From assembly GCF_000485595.1 (NCBI RefSeq), contig NW_014577914.1, positions 65,726 to 102,151 on the forward strand: DNA of 36,426 nucleotides, in the 5' to 3' direction. The stretch is from Priapulus caudatus (taxonomy: Eukaryota > Priapulida > Priapulimorpha > Priapulimorphida > Priapulidae). The translations under genes were made by a program, and so were the position numbers. A model generated the notes under the pieces. It was not told the origin of the DNA, ran no database searches, and worked only from the letters and a program-made list of their open reading frames with translations. Below, in pieces: positions 32,911 to 36,426 of the stretch; the first letter of the stretch is position 1; each line of letters starts with the position of its first letter.

Positions 32911-34520
32911 CCCTGCTACTATATATATCCATTGTTATCGAAAACGCTTGCTACAAATTGTGATTAATTAGGTATGTTTATTCTCGTTTATCGTCCTTAT
33001 AGTGTATAAAACCGCTGTACAAATTCGCATGTCTCAATAAACTACGTACATACAAATATCAATAATCGCGTGTCAACGTCACTATGTGTTATAATCTGTG
33101 ATTGTATATTACTATGTGATATAATGCTCGTAAGTCCACTTATATTATGTAGTATTTCGGTGATTTCATTTATACGCCGAGTTGTTTATGCCAATGTCAC
33201 AGGTATTATATTATGTTAATATATTAAATGCGTTTACCTTCCGTAGCATGGTAGAACAAGTCCCATATTCATGCCACACGTTTGTAATTGAGGAACTACA
33301 GATACACATGGGTTAGTATGCGTTGCAATCATATGAATCTTGTGCGTTCCTATTTGCTGACGGTTATACTACTAGTTACTAGGTGTAAACGCGCGATATT
33401 TCCGTGTTCATCGCATTGGAAGCGAGAGTCGTGACCGTATCGAGGGAAAAAGACTTGAGTTGATAGATAAACGCGGCCGATTGCGCTCTATTCTGTACAT
33501 GTTACCGTGGCTATTGTGATGAGTAAAACAGCGATTGTAGGGGTGATCATTGACTTGGGCTATTGCATTTCATTGAGGTTATCGCTACACCCAATTGTGC
33601 AGATAGAACGTTTGAGACAGGGATACTTCTGGACTCTCCCCGGGAATCACAAAACATTCATTCCATCACTGAACTACCAGTGTCTGGTACGTAGCAGTGC
33701 ACGATATATATGAACATATATTAGGTACAACATCTGCGACATGAGTAGGAAAATGATTATGATTCATATAGACGCTCTGAGCTAAGTGGAATAAATTAAA
33801 GAAGTAAATCTATCGGCGTCGGTTTCCGTATGGCGCTGTTCAGTAAGAGAGAAATAGATCGTTGAAATTACACGTTTGCTGTAGGTATACTATGCCCATT
33901 AATCTGTCACGGTTGCCCTGAATTGAATCATTGTAATTTCTAAAGTGCTAGCATGGGATAGGCATCACATCACATAAAGAATCACATCAGACATGACATA
34001 AACCAATGGCGGATGGTAGCATAATACGGTCTAATCTGGGTTCCCGCAAGCACAGTATCTGAGAAAAATACGAGCATTTCAATGAAATGATTAATATACA
34101 ATGCAGTAGTGAGAACACATCTGTCGAGGGTAGCCTACAAGCCAAGGCTTATTATTTATAAAGTGACATGTTGTGATAGACATGTATTACTCAATCGCTT
34201 TAAATTTTTATTGATATACAATTCCATCCCGCAGGTACTGTATGGGCATGCGCAAACTCTTAGCATGGCCGCACAGGTAACTTTCGATTTCGATTTACTC
34301 CGAGCCCAGGGGCGTGTAGGAATTGCGAAAGCGGGTTACAGCAAAGCACATCGTCATTTCGTTTAATTTAATTGTTATCGCCAGTTGGGTTTCTGATGCT
34401 ATCCGGAAAGGTACATTCATCACATGAAATCCATATTTTAATGTGTCTTACTATCAATCATGTCGTTGCATACATGAGCGAAAGCACGTGAGATCAGTTT
34501 CCTCACACATGTTGTCTGAA

Positions 34521-34769
34521 ACCGCAATTTTTTTAAATGAGGAATCGTGCAAATAATGATATAAGCATCAAATTTGGCACACTTGTTCTCCAATGATACT
34601 AATCAAATCTGCCCGATTGGCCAATTAAAAATCCAAGATGGCGGCTATTTTTCAAGATGGTCACCAAATTAGCCGCCCGAAGTTGACGTTTTTGCCTCAT
34701 AACCTCATAACCTCATAAGTGATAATCTTCAAAAGTCCTGGAGACTATAACGAAGATGGAGAGAGTGGA
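34521..34769. other. Dispersed-repeat-like DNA with YY1-type motif
   Basis: Not part of the long block. It contains CAAGATGGCGGC (34634-34645), an exact YY1-type consensus, and a related CAAGATGGTCACC shortly after. CATAACCT is repeated three times near 34700. It may belong to the LINE whose end follows, since its strand and position fit a 3' region, but no boundary is visible. Confidence 0.4.
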
Positions 34770-34991
34770 TCAAGTCGGTAGATCCACACTGCGGATCGCA
34801 GCGGAAAAAGTTGTGAATTTGCTTTTTACCAAGGATGAAGGCAGTGAATTCCAATACGGAATCACAGAGACAAAGAAGCTAAACTTAAAGGGATCCTTAG
34901 AAGTTTGTACATGCCGAAAACAGTGATCACGCTCAGATGAGCGGGTGCAGCGAACAGGCTTCATTAAGCAAGAAGGAATGCCAATTTTCAT
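34770..34991 (-). mobile_element. LINE ORF2 C-terminus (CR1/jockey-like)
   Basis: The minus-strand frame reads HVQTSKDPFKFSFFVSVIPY, then WNSLPSSLVKSKFTTFSAAI and a stop. This pattern (basic stretch, SFFxxxxxxWNSLP, S-x-x-x-F) is typical of the extreme C-terminus of CR1/L2/jockey-type LINE proteins. Only the last ~70 residues are present. Confidence 0.75.
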
Positions 34992-35029
34992 CTCACCATG
35001 ATAATAACTGAAAAAGTTATGGACAGATT

Positions 35030-35235
35030 GTCATAAAATTTTCAGGATAGGTCAGAAATGGGGTAACTTAGAATTGATTACATTTTGGTGGTGATCCGTA
35101 TCCAATTAATTAATTAATTAATTAATTAATTAAATTTTTAGGATAGGTCAGAAATGGGGTAACTTAGAATTCATTACATTTTCGTGGTGATCCGGATCCA
35201 ATTAATTATTCAATTAATTAATTAATTAATTAAAT
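35030..35235. repeat. Tandem ~95-bp units with AATTAATTAA spacers
   Basis: Two units of AGGATAGGTCAGAAATGGGG, TAACTTAGAATT, ATTACATTTT, GTGGTGATCCG followed by runs of AATT. Clean counterpart of 27887-28185. Confidence 0.85.
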
Positions 35236-36058
35236 TTTTCACAGTGAGAGAATTCAGCTGCCTTGGCGGAGGTCTGCACTCTCCGAGTGCTCTAGTTTGT
35301 GTTATTATTATTAAATATTTATTGCATATAATTCAAATACAAATACATGTAATGAAAACGGTCTGTTACATGGAGAAATACTGGAGAAAAGATGTTTTTG
35401 TATATAAATATAAGTGTGTGGTATTTCATTAGGTATTCTATTGGAGGCACGTTTAGTCGTTCTCTAATTCTAGTAGCTGCGCCTGCCTGTCTATATTATG
35501 TAGAATTTGTGTGGGAATATTATTTTATAATGTGTAGACCTCTTATTCACGTATTACTGTATATCACTTATGGACAATTAATTTTATTTTAATGGCATTG
35601 TCGTGAAATATTGCTTCCATGTGCGCGTAGTGTTATGTAATTATGTAGTGTTGTATGCATTATGTATGCCAGGAAATTATTTGGGCATAGTGTAGAAATT
35701 ACGGTAAAGATAAGAATGCGCGGGAAAGGCCGTAAGTACGAAAAGAGCGGCCAATGAAAGCGAACGCTCACACAGAGTAAACGGGTATGTGTGAAAAGGG
35801 CAGGTAGATTGACCAGACAGATGGGACGTCGAGGAGTCGAGTTGAGTAGAGCAAGCAGAGAAAGCGGACGAGGAGGAGTCGGGCAGTGTTCAGAGAGCGG
35901 GGACGTACATGAGTCGAGTAAAGTGAGCAGAGAGAGAGAGAGAGAGCGGATGATAATGTGGAAAGAGCTAGTGGTTTTAACAGGCGCGCGCGTATAGAGT
36001 GACATAAAGTCGTAAATTGTATAAAAATAAACAAAAGTGTTACAGAATTAGTCTGGTA
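35236..36058. repeat. F block, clean copy
   Basis: Reference copy for 28186-29150 and, from about 35805, for 10495-10735. It includes a short GA tract (35928-35947). It ends abruptly after AAGTGTTACAGAATTAG, where other F copies continue with CATTGGT. A LINE fragment begins within about 30 bases, so the element probably inserted here or this is a duplication edge. No gene is supported. Confidence 0.8.
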
Positions 36059-36087
36059 GCTTATGCATTCCCGTGGGAATTTAATGA

Positions 36088-36426
36088 TTAAAGCAAGAGA
36101 CCTATGTTAATATCTATCTATCTCTTCGCCTACTTAGCAATATTTTGGGTGTTATTATTAGTAACGATCTTCGCTGGAATGCCCACATTGACTACATTTG
36201 TAAGAAAGCGTCCCGATCTTCGGCATGCTACGGCGTAATCTTAGTTTGGCTGACTCTAAAACTCGGGTCCCTAGCTTTCAAAACTATGGTTCTGCCCATA
36301 TTAGAATATGCTTCGCCAGCCTGGTGCGCTATAGACTTCAGAACTGCCTCTAGAATCGAACACAATTCAGACATAAAGTGCAGATGGGTCTCCAGAAACT
36401 ATGATGATAGTACTGATGTTGTTTTT
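36088..36426 (+). mobile_element. LINE reverse transcriptase fragment (CR1/jockey-like), runs off the window
   Basis: Open frame from 36088 to the window end (113 codons) after TAA/TGA stops. It reads NILGVIISNDLRWNAHIDYI, then CKKASRSSACYGV, TLKLGSLAFKTMVLPILEYA and SPAWCAIDFRTASRIE. The LGVxISxDLxWxxHI and PxLEYAxPxW motifs are the standard end of the RT/thumb region in jockey/CR1-type LINEs. There is no stop or frameshift inside, so this copy may be younger than the others. Its remaining C-terminal part lies beyond the window. Confidence 0.85.

Larger units (their letters stand above)
30165..34520. repeat. Long duplicated block, copy E
   Basis: Full-length copy, co-linear with A and C. 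It contains a disrupted tail-like segment (about 31155-31450) and the hairpin at 32852-32910, with a GC-rich insertion of about 70 bases just before it (32777-32850). Up to about 33290 it is full of single-base insertions. From there on it is almost identical to copy D. The block ends near CACACATGTTGTCTGAAACC, where unrelated DNA begins and no receptor follows. Confidence 0.85.

Noticed and set aside
35589-36005. 138-codon minus-strand ORF antisense to the F block
   Set aside because: Runs through a GA tract; homologous positions in the other F copies do not keep it, and no features are recognised.

Overview
The window looks like metazoan nuclear DNA, most likely from a non-arthropod, probably marine, invertebrate. 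It is mostly non-coding and AT-rich. It contains a single-exon rhodopsin-type GPCR, several kinds of LINE debris, microsatellites and minisatellites, and a short tract of the TTAGGG-type telomere repeat. Nothing looks bacterial: there are no operons or dense ORFs. The phylum cannot be fixed from the sequence.

There is one convincing intact protein gene, a 495-residue class A (rhodopsin-like) GPCR at 22733-24220 (+). Its cytoplasmic tail is built from about 20 seven-residue repeats. Four relatives are broken. 9229-10080 is a near-identical paralogue with a premature stop, a scrambled DRY motif and no TM7. 4888-5605 and 7566-8257 both jump from TM4 straight to a tail. 18332-18420 is an isolated TM7 scrap. 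Further segments resembling the receptor tail lie at about 991-1240, 12308-12586 and 31155-31450.

Layout: the window is a mosaic of segmental duplications. A ~5 kb block (here called the long block) occurs as copy A (70-4887), partial copy B (6040-7565), copy C (11391-15618), partial copy D (16070-18331) and copy E (30165-34520). Copies A, C and E are preceded by a TG-rich microsatellite. C and E are also preceded by a second repeated block (F block: 10495-11221, 27887-29735, 35030-36058). Receptor sequence follows or is embedded in copies A, B and D. The ancestral unit was therefore probably F block, AT hairpin, TG tract, long block, then GPCR.

Between these lie a LINE fragment next to an N gap (15706-16069, -), an interstitial telomeric tract (19096-19153) opening a GC-richer unique segment (19154-22289), a 28-bp minisatellite (25011-25405), a second LINE copy ending in an AAT tail (25759-27485, -), and CR1/jockey-like LINE ends at 34770-34991 (-) and 36088-36426 (+).

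A caution runs through everything. Long stretches (about 1660-7900, 13000-15618 and 26870-33290) differ from their sister copies mainly by scattered single-base insertions, and the change back to clean sequence can be abrupt (near 33290). This looks like uncorrected long-read gap filling. Frameshifts in those stretches should not be read as biology without checking reads.
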